From positions 15,802,729-15,866,728 of the forward strand of contig CM049314.1 of the NCBI GenBank assembly GCA_026874595.1: DNA of 64,000 bases. The letters run 5' to 3'. The notes below the pieces were generated by a model. The model did no database searches. It saw nothing but the letters and a program-made list of their open reading frames with translations, and was not told the origin of the DNA. Both the position numbers and the translations under genes were made by a program. Shown here piece after piece: positions 1 to 11,872 of the stretch (position 1 is the first letter of the stretch; the number at the start of each line of letters is the position of its first letter). The stretch comes from Sipunculus nudus (taxonomy: Eukaryota; Annelida; Sipuncula; Golfingiida; Sipunculidae).

Positions 1-266
1 GTCATTTGCTGCATATAGGAAAGTCACCACCGTATGTTTTTAGATGAATAATGGATTTCCAAGTATATTCTAAAATTTTCTCAGCTATCTGACCACCTTA
101 TGTCTGTAAAATAAATAATGGATTTCCAGGTATGTTCTGATAATCTCAACTGGCTGACCACCTTGTGTTTGTATAATAAATAATTGATTTCCAGGTATTT
201 TCAGATAATCTCAGCTGTCTGACAACTTTATCTTTATATGATAAATATCTTCTTTTTTTTTTGCAG

Positions 267-354
267 AGAAGATCTGATTAAAACAATTGCCCAGCTGGTG
301 TTGAGGCGCAAGCAGCTCATATCAGAATTAGCCTTCATCTATCCAATTAACCAG
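267..354 (+). CDS. UVRAG: UVRAG internal exon a
   Basis: The acceptor is a T-rich tract ending TTGCAG at 261-266 and the donor is CAG|GTATGA. The exon encodes 29 residues from [12 protein letters not shown] to FIYPINQ; the first base completes a codon from the previous, unseen exon. The block RRKQLISEL followed by [SA][YF]IYPI is the most recognisable UVRAG signature. Bases 1-266 are intron. Confidence 0.93.
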
Positions 355-3300
355 GTATGAATTATCTAAAATCAGAACTAGCCTTTATCTATCCAGTAAA
401 CATATAAACCACATTCATATAAAAGGCAGAAGCTGACAAAATACTACAGATGGCATCTATATCAAATCTAAAACATAAGAAATCTTGTGAAATCGATGCC
501 TCTGAGTTTTTAGCTCAGCTGACTGTAAGTCATCTGAGCTATAGCGATCGCCCTTTGTCCATAACAGGGCACAAATCATAACTGTTAGACCTAGAAACTT
601 GTTACTATACATCCAAGGAGGTCCTAGGCAAATCTTCTTGGAAACTAGACAGTTGGTCATTGTGACCAAAATTTTGTGACCTAAAGGCTGAAAGCACGAT
701 TTTGAGCACCCAGAAAGTCAGGCAGGGCACACATTGTCTTTGTTAGGCGTATAATCTTCTAATGTAACATCCTTAGACGTCCTTGGCAAATGTCTGAGCT
801 GACCTATATTCTGCAAGCTGCTGGCTCACATGACATTCAGGGAAATCCTTGGCAATTCTACTTGGAAACCTGAAATTGGGTCATGGTGACCTATATTCTG
901 CTAGCTATGGACCAGAAACATGATTCTGAGCACCCAGACAGACAGGGTAAAAGTTGTATCCATTTTTGCTCAGCTGACTGTAAGTCATCTGAGCTATAGC
1001 GATCACCCTTTGTCTGTCATCCATCTGGCTGTCCGGCCGTCTGTCTGTTAACTAGGCACAAATCTTAACCACTGGACCTGGAATCTTCTTACTTTACATT
1101 CAGAGAGGTCCATGAAAAATCTCCTTGGAAACCTGGAATTAGGTCTCTGTTACCCATATTCTTTGAGCTATGGGGCTCAGAAGTACCCCCCAGAATAATG
1201 AAAAATTTGATACAAAAGCTCAAATTTCTGAACAACTAATGCATTGATCACCATGATTCTTTACATGAATATTGATCATGGAATGTTTCATCAGTTTTTG
1301 CAGACTGGTGGCGCAGCCTGTATTTTTTTTTCAACAATTTTTTTCCTCTATTTTTGAGACCTCAAAAGATGCCGTCATCTGTAAACAGGGCACAAATCAT
1401 AACCACTGAACCTGGAATCTTCTAACTTTACATCCAGAGAGGTCCATAAAAAGACTTCTTAGAAACCTGGAATTAGGTCTCTGTTACCCATATTCTTCAA
1501 GTTATGGGGCTCAGAAGTACCCCCCAGAATAATGAAAAAAATTGATACAAAAGCTCAAATTTCTGAACAACTAATGCATTGATCACCATGAAACTGTACA
1601 TGAATATTGATCATGGAGTGTTTCATCAGTTTCTGCAGACTGGTGGCGCCACCTGTATTTTTTCGAATTTTTACGATTTTTTTTCTCTATTTTTGAGACC
1701 TCAAAAGATGCCGTCATCTGTAAACAGGGCAAAAATCATAACTGCTGGACCTGGAATCTTCTCACTCCACATCCAGAGAGGTCCATAAAAAGTCTTCTTT
1801 GAAACCTGGAATTAGGTCTCTATTACCCGTATTCTTCAAGCTATGGGTCTCCGAAATACCCCCCAGAATAATGAAAAATTTGATACAAAAGCTCAAGTAT
1901 CTGAACAACTAATGCATTGATCACCATGATTCTTTGCATGGATATTATTACTGGAGTGTTTCATCAGTTTTTTTAGACTGGTGGCACCACTTGTATTTTT
2001 TTAATTTTTTACAATTTTTTTTCTCTATTTTTGAGACCTTAAAAGATGCCTTCATTTGTTAACAGGGCTCAAATCTTAATGACTGGACTTAGAATCTTCT
2101 GTTTGACATACAGGGAGGCCCATGAAAAGTCTCCTTGGGAACCTGGAATACGGTCTCTGTTACCCAAAGCCTGTGAGCTATGGGGCTTCCAAGTCCCCCC
2201 CCCCCCTCCCAGAATAATAAAAAATTTGATACAAAAGCTCAAAGAGTCTGGATAACTAATGCATTAATCACCATGATTCTTTGCATGAAAATATTGATCA
2301 TGGCTTGTTTCATCAGTTTCTGCAGACTGGTGGTGCCACCTGTATTTTTTCGATATTTAAAGATTTTTTTTCTCTATTTTTGAGACCTCAAAAGATGCCG
2401 TCATCTGTTAACAGGGAACAAATTGTAACTGCTGGACCTGGAATCTTCTCACTTTACATCCTGAAAGGTCAATGAAAAGTCTTTTTGGAAACCTGGAATG
2501 AGGTCTCTGTTACCCATATTCTTCAAGCTATGGGGCTCTGAAGTACCCCCAAGAATAATGAAAAAATTTGATACAAAAGCTCAAGTATCTGAACAACTAA
2601 TGCATTAATCACCATGATTCTTTGCATGGATATTAATCATGGAGTGTTTCATCAGTTTTTGCAGACTGGTGGTGCCACCTTTATTTTTTTTATTTTTTAC
2701 GATTTTTTTTTCTCTATTTTGAGACCTTAAAGTTACTGTCATGTTAACAGGGCACAAGTCGTCACCGCGGTACCTGGAATCTTCTAACTTTACATCCAGA
2801 TAGGTCCATGAAAAGACTCCTTGAAAACCTAGAATTATGTCTCCAAAGTACCCCCAAAAATAATGAAAAATTTGATACAAAAGCTCAAGTATCTGAACAA
2901 CTAATTCATTGATCACCATGATTCTTTGCATGGATATTGATCATGGGGTGTTTCATCAGTGTCTGCAGCATGGTGGCGCCACCTGTATTTTTCAATTTTT
3001 CAACGATTTTTTTTCTCTATTATTTAGCCCGTAAAAGATGCCGCATCTGTTAACAGGGCACAAATCTTAATGACTGGACGTAGAATCTTCTGTCTCAACA
3101 TGCAGGGAGGCCTCTGAAAAGTCTCCTTGGAAACCTGGAATTAGGTTTCTGTTACCCAAAACCTGTGAGCTATGGGGCTTCCAAGTCCCCCCCCCCCCCC
3201 CCCCCCCCCCGGAATAATAGAAAATTTGATACAAAAGCTCAAGTATCTAAACAACTAATGCATTGATCACTATTATTATTTGCATGGATATTGATTATGG

Positions 3301-6300
3301 AGTGTTTAATCAGTTTCTGCAGACTGGTGGCACCCCCTGTATTTTTTTTATTTTTTTACTATATTTTTTATCTATTTTGGACCTTAAAAGATGTTGTTGT
3401 CTGTTAACAGGGCACAAATCATATTTGACTATTAGCTCTGGTATCTGAACAACTAGTGCATTGTTCAGCATTATTCTTTGCATGCATATTCAACATGGAT
3501 TACGTGTTTTATCAGTTCTTGCGGACTGGTGGCACAACCTAAATTTTAAAAAAAATTTTAACACAATTTATTTATGAGACCTTCAAAGATGTGGTAGTCC
3601 CTTAACAGGGCTCAAATTGTAACCATTGTCCTAGAATCTTCAAACATGACATCCAGGGAGATCTGTGAAAAGTCTCCTTGGAAACGTGAATTAAGGTCTC
3701 TGTTACCCATATTTTCTGAGCTACGGGGCTTATAAGCACCCCTCAGAATAATTGAAAATTCAATACCAAAGTAGGGCACAAATTATAACCATGGGGCCCA
3801 GAATCTTCTTACTTGATATCCTGAGAGTTCCTCAAAAGTTCTCCCCAGAAACCTGAAATTGCGTCACAGAGACCTGTACAGAGACATGAGTTTTGGTGTA
3901 TGTTTGAGCACCCCAGAAACAATGCAAAATACACACAAATTGCCAGATTCCTCATGAAAGGCTAGTTGGATTGTCAACAAATTTGTTGTGCTTATGGGTC
4001 TTGATGAAATTAAGCTAATATGCATGAACAATGATGCCACCTATTTTAATTTGTTGTCTGTTCAAGGAAATATTATCAACATGTCAGTCGGCTGAGCGTC
4101 ATGACCCATGGGTCACTTGTTCCTTTTAGCCCTCTCTTGTGAAATCAAGGGGGGTTATGGGCAGGTCTCCTATGAATACTGAATTTTTTTTATTTTCTGT
4201 CTATTTTTCAACACAGTAATATTTGCCATAGGCTATTCTCACAGACAATATATTACATTAATAAAAGAAATGAGCACCTAATCAAAATAAGCTGAGCATC
4301 ATGGTCCATGGGCCACTTGTATTGTTTAACTGACTTGCCCAGTGCTTAAACAATGACAGATTTACAATGACAGAAAATTTGAAATTTGGAAAAAATATGA
4401 ATCTTATGGAATAAAGGGGATGAGTGTGTCCTTTCAAATATTTGTAAAATTGTTAAGTCATTTTATTGACACACATTTAGGTAGATAGCCAGCATTTATG
4501 CAGCTCGATTACCTTGCAGTTCATTCTATCATGAAAATCTATTACATTACTAACACTTCTTATTTATAAGATCCCAAGGTAATTTGTGGTTAATCTTTTA
4601 TTATTATTTAGGTTGTCAGCGGTGACTACACTATAGCAGGTGCCAGACTCCCAAACTCTGAAGATTTTGCTGGTGAGAGAGGATTTTACTAAGTGGTCAC
4701 ACTGAGAAAGAGGTGTCTTACATTGTTGCAGTTGTGCTTATCATGATACACAGAACATCAGGTGTTAAAAAAAATTATATTTTTTTTTACCTTGCATTCT
4801 GGGTTATACTTGGTTGCACATGGCTTTACTCATTTTATCCAGAATTTGCCTACATGATCATTATTTAATTTTTCCAAAAAAATATTCTGTGATATTAACA
4901 CACTATATTCTTTGAAAGATAACACATTATTTCTGAAATAACATATTACCTTTTTTGATTAATACCACATTGTTTTCTTTGATAAATAACACATTATTTT
5001 CTCTGATAAATAACATTATTTCCTTTGATAAATCATGCATCTTCTCCAAAAAATAACAATATTTTCTTTGATAAATAAAACATTATTTTCTCTGATAAAA
5101 AAACACATTATTTTGATTAATAACACATTATTTTCTTCGATAAATAACAAATTATTTTCTCTAATAAATAACACATTATTTTCTCTGATAAATAACACAT
5201 TTTTTTTTTCTGATAAATAACACATTATCTGTGATGTCATATTTTTCCACACCAGGTCAGGACGAGACCATGATTGCAGTAGCTCTCGGTTATACGTGTC
5301 ATCTGGTACAGATGATCTCCCATCTCCTGGACACGCCAGTTCGGTATCCCATGGAGCACCGGGGCAGCCGTTCACGCATCAAGGATCACATACATGATAA
5401 GCTGACAGAGAAGGAGAGAGAGTAAGAAGATATAACAGCTCATCTTTTACTGACAAATTATGGGATGGACACTCCAGTGTTGCATTCTGCAGTTTACAGT
5501 TAAAGAAACGTTTTTCTCACATTTATCTCTATGAAATTTTGATATCAGCTGGTGCTCTCTTACACCAAAATTATAATAGATTTGTCAAGAATGTCTTAAC
5601 TGTTTATTAAGTAATATATATACAGTGAAACCTTGATGTGTCCAACTCGCTTAAGTTGAATACCCCACTTATGTCGAAGTTACAGACTCGATATTCTGGA
5701 CAACTCAAATTATAGACAAATAAAACCTGTTTGTGTGGAACCTCGGTTGTGTTGAAGTTTTCTTAGGGCCCCTTAGACTTCGACACAACGAGGTTTCACT
5801 GTATATATATACATATAAACATACATACAGTGGACCTTTCTGAAAAACCATCTGGCTTATAAGACCATGTGTCTATTAAGACCCCCTTTGAGTGAACCAA
5901 AAGCATTCATATTAGTTCAAACTGACCGGTTTAAAAAGGCTTTGAATTAAGACCACTTTTGGCCCGTCCCATGGGTGGTCCTATAACACAGGGTTCACTG
6001 TATATACCTTTTGCTTATATTTGTTTTAGACTATGATGCAGTAGCCATGCATTCTGTAAATAAATAAATCTGGAAAACATTTAATTTTTTGTGAGTAAGT
6101 TCAAACTAATTATAATTTGCATTTATTTGTCAGCTAAATGATATGAACTAAACATTGTATTGTTAAAGATGTAATAATCTTATCTTTTTATCTTATTAAG
6201 ATTTTGTCATGTGTCACATCATAAATGTGTTTGATGGGCCTTATTTCAGAGTACCATTGCACAGTTTAGTTACATTTTCAGCTTATTGTGGATTTTGTTT

Positions 6301-9300
6301 TCAGCTTTCCATTGTACAGTAAGGGAAAGGAGAGGTTCCAGTTCAATTATGGTGTCTACTTGTTAAACAAGAATATAGCACAGGTAAAGTACATGCAAAA
6401 ACATGCAAAGTGCACCTGTTGAGTACATGCCAAGTACACACATCACATATATACAAAGTAAACCTGTCAAGAACATGCAAAGTACACCTGTCAAGTACTT
6501 GCAAAGTACACCCGTCAAGTATATTGAAAAGTACACCTGTCAAGTACTTGCAAAGTACACATCTCAAGTACATTGAAAAGTACATATGTCACATACATGC
6601 TAAGTACACCTGTCAAGTACATGCAAAATACACCTGTCAAGCACTTGCAAAGTGCACCTGTAAAGTACATGCAAAGTTGACCGGTTCAGAAAATACAAAG
6701 TACACATACTAAGTACATGCAAGGTTCACCTGTTGAGTATATGCCAAGTACATATAACAGATATATACAAAGTACACATATCACATACCTGCAAAACACA
6801 CATGCAGAGTACAATAGTGAAGTACAAATTCAGTCACATTCAAAATATAAAGGCCGTGTAACACAAACATTGTTTATTCCAGTTGGGTCACAGGTGAAGC
6901 AGCCAGGTTTTTGCTACCATGTGATGTCTAATACAGAAACCAAATGGCATATATCAAACAATAACAGAATGCACATGAAGCACACGTTCTCTAGGTTTCA
7001 TCATGGAGTCATGTAACATTGATGCTGGTCTACCTATATGAATGGCAGGTTCTGCATCAGCCTGAGCCTATCAGCTAAAAATAAAAATCTACAGTTTTAC
7101 ACAAAGATATTGTGATTTGATATTGCAAGTTGGATGGATGTGCTATCCTGACAACAGTGTTGTAAGCCACAGAAATATTTTACAATAGGTTCCGTTTTTC
7201 AATTAATAACAATCATTCATTCACCCACTCCACATCATATTTTCTTGCCAAGAATCATGAATATTTATTCAGTCATTTATAAATAGATTTGAAGTCATGT
7301 ATGGATGTTCAGGTACTCAGTTGATGAATATTCATAAACTACATACAGTGAAATCTCACCTGATGACCACTCCACTGTCACAACCATCACAGTAAGACAA
7401 CCACTTTTTTGTCCTGGATTTATGTAAATTATCATAAAGAACTTTGGTTGGTCCAGCAGGTGGTCATGTTGACGAGATTTCACTGTAATTGAAATTTTCA
7501 ACCAATTTACAAAAGTTTCAGCAGTTTTGTTAAACAAGTTAGAAAGTTCAAATCCTTCAAAAGCTCCGACACAGTCGGATAGACAGTAGCGAGTGATGCT
7601 TTTTCAAATGTAAAATTTATTATACTTAGATAACAGTTACCTGAAGATAGTAGAGAACATAATAGATTTAAATTCAAAGTATAGTAACCTGGAAAACATA
7701 TGCAGCAGAGCAGATTACAGTCCATGTGATGAAATGATTCTTTGTATATTCTTTCCTTTACAGTTAAGATGTTACTGTGGTTTAGGGACTTCAGATTTGC
7801 GCCTGACACTACCAAATGTGAAAACCTTGCTTGAACTTCGCTTGGGTGTAAAGTTGTAAGTATCAACATTCAAACCTTTTTTTGTTGGTTTAAAATCAGT
7901 GAAATCTCTCACATCGGTTTCACCTTTTAGCACAAAGCTACCAGGGGCCTTGCCAGGATTTATAGAAAGTGGGGTGCCTGCAGGGTGGCATTTGTTTTTC
8001 GATGCATGATTAATTTTCTTCAATTTCTTAGTTTCTCTTATGACAGTTTGAGAAATAATGATAGGCTCCTTACATGTATAAATTGATCCCTGTAAGTTAA
8101 AGTAGACAGTAATAAAAACTTGATGTATATCATTACTGATATTTTCATATTTTGTAAAATTAATTTCATTCTAAATTAATTATATAATTCCTAAATTTTC
8201 TTAACAGATATTTGGTGTCTTGAAGGTTTCTCCTCAGTATTTCAATTTACATGCAAAGTCAAATAGGTGGGGGGCTAGGTCATGGGCCCCTGCAGGGGTA
8301 TTGGGTTTGTGGTGTCTGCTGCAGCACACTCCCCCCCCCCACATACACACACACAAACGCACCCCTGGCTACTGTGATCTATTTTAATAGTACTATGATA
8401 GAGGTGCCTGTCTGTAATGCATAAATTTCAAATAGTTATTTCTTTTGATGGGTCATTTCTGTTATTTTTTATGATTTGTCATTCTGTAAAGTAATGATGT
8501 GGCATTTGGTTGACACCTTGCATAAATACATGTATATTATACTGATAATACTAATAAAAGGACACAAGAGGGATATTTTTTCGTTGACACTGACTATATT
8601 CATGTGTTATGTGTTATTTGATGAATGCGTAGCATCAATTGTAACAGGTGTGAAAAATCCTATATAACTTATATAACATGGATACAAATATGACTCTTTG
8701 TGTTGTGTAACATTGTTACCTATGTGACTTGAATTGTGTAACATTTTCACAGACCTATAATATAGACCTGACAATATAGTATAGTATAGACTACAATGTA
8801 TAGTATAGTGTATCATGTTTTTCCAGACCGGACTTAAATGGTAGTCTGTGTCATAATGTTGTTTACTTGTTGAGTATCTGTATTGTAGTGACGCTTCGAC
8901 AGGAACCTTGTTGCTGTCACAGACCCCCACCTTACTAGACAACGCAGAAAAGCCAGAATCGCACATTCCAGCCCCTCAGAGCAGGAGCAGCCCCTCCGTA
9001 TCTCAGGCCAGGGAACCATCGTCAGATTCCAGCGACTTTGAGATCCTTGCTCAGGAATCCGCAGATAAAAATCCAGAGGAACCAGGATGTACGAACCAGA
9101 ATAATGCGACGAGTGTGCCACATGATAATCAGGTTGAAACCAGCAAGAATCCCGATGACGATTTGTTCCCAGTTTCCAGTGACTCATTCTTTAAAGTGAA
9201 GAAATCAAATTCACACCCGTTGTTTACGTCACAGTCACTGACGATACACGGTGGTGATGATCACCTGAGTGCTGATGCGGTTGATTTTGCTAATGAGCCA

Positions 9301-9783
9301 GAGAAACCTGATGTAGCTAGGAAAGTCCCATCAGGGTCTAAGACTGGCTTAGGCTTGGGAAATGTTACTGTGGCAAGGAACGACAGTGATAGCAGTTCTC
9401 AAGATAATGTCAAACTCTGGCCCAGGGCAAAGGCGTTTCAGATTGGTGATTCTGAACAGGAAACAGACTATAGCATTCCTTTACAGACTGGTCAGGTGAA
9501 GCAAAATGTGCAATTGTCTCGTGAATCTAGTCCCATGTGGAATGACACACCAAATGACCAAACCAGTGACTGCAATATAAGCACCATCATTCCAGCCACA
9601 AATACTCACAGTGTCACTGTCAACTCAGTTGATTCATCTTTAGTTTGCACACCTGATAATTCAATACAATCAAGAGCTGCTTTATTGTCGAGTGGACCCA
9701 CTAGTTTTAATTTAGGTGTATCACAAGAGAAAAACCTTGGACAGTCACCTGTGGTGCTAGATAATGAAAACACAACGAATTGA
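267..9783 (+). CDS. UVRAG: UVRAG, 3' half of gene (six exons; 5' exons lie upstream of the window)
   Basis: UV radiation resistance-associated protein: a Beclin 1-binding subunit of the class III PI3-kinase (Vps34) complex II on endosomes and autophagosomes, also linked to HOPS tethering and DNA repair (family knowledge). Exons 267-354, 4612-4672, 5256-5421, 6305-6383, 7764-7855 and 8889-9783 all have AG acceptors; the five internal ones have GT donors, and the phases join without a break into about 459 residues. Diagnostic pieces are [78 protein letters not shown] and [13 protein letters not shown], which match the conserved UVRAG/Atg14-like domain C-terminal to the coiled coil. The last ~298 residues are Ser/Asp/Asn-rich, apparently disordered and not obviously conserved. 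The N-terminal C2 and coiled-coil exons are outside the window. The identity is secure; the start of the terminal exon is the least certain junction. Confidence 0.95.
500..3950 (+). repeat. ~340-bp tandem array inside a UVRAG intron
   Basis: The phrase TTAACAGGGCACAAATC (with variants) recurs at about 563, 1046, 1381, 1721, 2061, 2410, 2743, 3052, 3402, 3603 and 3772, so the main period is 308-351 bases, with truncated copies at both ends. Each full unit also carries GGTCTCTGTTACCCA, AATTTGATACAAAAGCTC, CATTGATCACCATGATTC, GCAGACTGGTGGCGCCACC and a T-rich run. Copies are diverged by substitutions and small indels. Poly-C runs near 2195 and 3188 sit at the same place in the unit. Short open frames in it are not genes. 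Confidence 0.85.
4612..4672 (+). CDS. UVRAG: UVRAG internal exon b
   Basis: The acceptor is TTATTTAG at 4604-4611 and the donor GCTG|GTGAGA. The exon encodes [20 protein letters not shown] plus the first base of a Gly codon. The piece LPNSEDF is identical to what I recall of vertebrate UVRAG. It is separated from the previous exon by a 4.2-kb intron filled with repeats. Confidence 0.93.
4908..5230 (+). repeat. ~25-bp minisatellite (GATAAATAACACATTATTTT) in UVRAG intron
   Basis: About a dozen imperfect copies of a unit of ~24-27 bases built on GATAAATAACACATTATTTT plus CTCT. It is AT-rich and gives open frames on both strands only because the unit lacks stops. It ends roughly 25 bases before the acceptor of the exon at 5256. 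Confidence 0.85.
5256..5421 (+). CDS. UVRAG: UVRAG internal exon c
   Basis: The acceptor is CCACACCAG and the donor GAGAGA|GTAAGA. The exon encodes the most conserved stretch of the gene here: [17 protein letters not shown], then [20 protein letters not shown] and LTEKERE. The open frame runs on for a few bases past the donor to a TAA formed by the donor itself, so a reader of open frames alone would mis-end it. A ~25-bp minisatellite reaches to within about 30 bases of its acceptor. Confidence 0.95.
5623..5801. mobile_element. pogo/Tigger-like MITE 1
   Basis: The ends are inverted repeats: CAGTGAAACCTTGATGTGTC on the left and, read on the other strand from the right, CAGTGAAACCTCGTTGTGTC. 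The element is flanked by TA on both sides, as for pogo/Tigger-type transposons. At 179 bases it is non-coding. Confidence 0.8.
5828..6000. mobile_element. pogo-like MITE 2, adjacent to MITE 1
   Basis: It starts CAGTGGACCTTTCTG and ends with the complement of CAGTGAACCCTGTG, with TA at both edges. The inside contains TTAAGACCAC-type phrases. At 173 bases it is non-coding and lies only 26 bases from the previous element. Confidence 0.7.
6305..6383 (+). CDS. UVRAG: UVRAG internal exon d
   Basis: The acceptor is TTTGTTTTCAG and the donor CAG|GTAAAG. The exon encodes [20 protein letters not shown] followed by NKNIAQ. The first base completes an Asp codon with the previous exon. A minisatellite starts directly at the donor (see 6384-6835). 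Confidence 0.95.
6384..6835 (+). repeat. ~22-24-bp minisatellite starting at the UVRAG exon d donor
   Basis: Repeated units built on AAGTACACCTGTCAAGTAC and AAGTACATGCAAAG, about 19 copies. The first copy overlaps the donor GTAAAGTACATGC. Open frames on both strands are a by-product. Confidence 0.85.
7346..7485. mobile_element. pogo-like MITE 3 in UVRAG intron
   Basis: The ends are CAGTGAAATCTCACCTGATG and, from the other strand, CAGTGAAATCTCGTCAACAT, flanked by TA on both sides. It is 140 bases and non-coding. The first 12 bases are identical between the arms. Confidence 0.8.
7764..7855 (+). CDS. UVRAG: UVRAG internal exon e
   Basis: The acceptor is CTTTCCTTTACAG and the donor AAGTT|GTAAGT, a full-consensus donor. 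The exon encodes [20 protein letters not shown] followed by [11 protein letters not shown]. The piece GLGT.DLR.TLPN is a conserved family block. Confidence 0.94.
8889..9783 (+). CDS. UVRAG: UVRAG terminal exon (low-complexity C-terminal tail)
   Basis: The acceptor is CTGTATTGTAG at 8878-8888. Its phase (one base completing the codon opened by TT in the previous exon) leads straight into a 298-residue frame that ends in TGA at 9781. Alternative AGs at 8902 and 8922 shift out of this frame. The tail is rich in Ser, Asp, Asn and Thr, has no membrane segment or recognisable fold, and resembles known UVRAG tails only in composition. Two short motifs with the LC3-interacting pattern [FWY]xx[LIV] after acidic/Ser residues are present: DFEIL (FEIL at 9037-9048) and DSFFKV near 9190. 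An unseen small exon between 7855 and 8889 cannot be excluded. Confidence 0.85.
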
Positions 9784-10600
9784 ACATAAAAAAAGTGGGT
9801 GATAAGGTAAGCTGCCTAGATCATAACCCCAACCTCACACTGGACTTAGCTGTAACCTTGACCTTATAGTTGTCAAGGCTTTGGGTACCTCTCCTTAATT
9901 TCATATCTATCCTGAATATGACCTTAATGTGACCTTTGTGCAAGGAACATATCAGGACCCCACAATCTTTGACCCTACAGTTGTCAAGGATATGACCTTG
10001 ATTTCAATGTGATAGGAACATGACCTTTACCCTCAGCTGACCAGGGAATAACCCTGGTCCCCTATGGTAGCTTGCTGTGCAAGTAGCAATACACAGAATT
10101 GCCATGTCATGTCTGGGAACAAATTTGTGAAGATGGCTCACATATGAGCATCGATCAAATAACACTTGTTGAAATACCATCAGTTATGATGCAGGGATAC
10201 AGAATTATATAAAGTTGTGCCACATGTGAGGTCACTGCCTGTGATGTAAGAATTGTATTCTCAAGGCTCCTGTATAGATGTATGTGTGATGTTTCTGGCC
10301 TCTCCAGACTTGAGCTTCACTAGCTGTGTCATACAAATTATTATCTGTTATTATCAATGAACCATCTCTGTTACAAATGCCTTTAATACGTCATATACCA
10401 GCTAGAGTGTAATGTATTATATATTGATGTCAGGTAGAACCATTTGACAGTGCACAAAAGATGATAGATAACCGACTAATCCAGTTAAACTGAGCTGTCT
10501 GTCTTCAGGAGTAGTTAGATGACTGTGAGGACAGTGGGACTTGCCCTCTCTCTGATTCTGTATATAATAAACCACATACATAGCAGGCATAATGTTAATT
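9784..10600 (+). other. UVRAG: probable UVRAG 3' untranslated region
   Basis: About 780 bases after the stop there is an AATAAA at 10566-10571, the nearest full polyadenylation signal downstream. No clear GT-rich downstream element was seen, so the end is approximate. The stretch 9830-10060 contains repeated TGACCTT phrases that belong to a dispersed repeat. Confidence 0.5.
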
Positions 10601-11690
10601 ATCATTATCAGTCACATTACAATAAGGCATGATGGAATTATCATTATCATTCACATAACAATTACACCTTTTACAGACAATAGGTTAAAAGGCTGAAAGT
10701 ATACATATCACTTGGAACATTTTCATGCGATAATTGAAGAATAGAATAATTCATAATTCAACCATCACCATCTTTAGCCCCCCCCCCCCCCCCCATGTAC
10801 AAAGTCAGATGTTGTCCACTCATCCTCTGTGGGTGTAGATGGCTTGCCAAGTTTAATTACAGATTTCAGTATAGTTCATAATAATCTCATGTAAGACAGA
10901 TTTACACCTTCATTAATGAACAGTGTGAAGATGTAGCTTAAGAAAGCGAATCTGTGCAGTAGCCTAAAAAAAAGTCACATGTGGCATTAACAGGTCACTA
11001 GAGTAACCATAAACTGTAACACCTGTCAGTTTATTTGTGAGTATACTTTAATTGAAGACAATTACAATGTTATGTTTCTATGGTTATCAGTATTCCGACA
11101 GCTGAGCTGTGGGTTATCGAGTTATTGACCCTTATCCTTGACTGGCAGACACACATGGTGCTGCAGTCTACATATAGGGTGTCTGTGCATGATCTGATAC
11201 CATTCCCTCGCTCCATGAGAAAAAGTGCATGGTGATTAAAAATACGGATGAAATTTTATGAAATGATACACATGCATTGCTGTGGCATTGAATTATGTCT
11301 GCTTTGTGTGGAGATGTTTAACAGAGCAGTACATGGCGGAATCATTGCAGACACATTTTACACTTAAATTTTGTGTTGCAAGATTTTTATCACCTTTTAA
11401 TACTAATATGAGGACTGCATGAAGTATGGTGTGTTGTTTTTCTGATTAGAAATATGATTGCTGGTTTTGATGAAATATGTCATGATATTAAGAATCAAAT
11501 GACTTTTTTTATATCATGTGATTTTAATCTGATTTTGCTTTAACAGTGTTTTTGGGCTAACCCTTTACCTGCCCATTTACATCACCGAAAAGTCTTCTCT
11601 AATTTCTAAGGGTCCTGTACACCTAACCAAGAGTAGTTACACCTAACCAAGAGAATATATGTTAACCAGGAAGAACGGAAAGCTGGTAAA
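10600..11690. other. intergenic, no gene seen
   Basis: Unique-looking AT-rich DNA with a poly-C run near 10779-10794. No coding signal with splice sites or family resemblance was seen. Confidence 0.5.
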
Positions 11691-11872
11691 TAACATTGAA
11701 AGACTGGACACAAGACACAAAATGCCCTCTCATTAACTGGGCACAAGACACAAAATGCCCTTTTGTTAACTGGGTACATGACACAAAATGCCCTCTCATT
11801 GACGGGGCACAAGACAAAATGTCACCTTGGGGACTGGGCACAAGACACAAAATGTCCTCACGTTGACATTTG
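11690..11872 (+). repeat. ~34-bp minisatellite (GGGCACAAGACACAAAATG)
   Basis: Five imperfect copies of a unit that reads GGGCACAAGACACAAAATG plus CCCTCTCATTAACT. The short minus-strand frames here are artefacts of the array. Confidence 0.85.
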
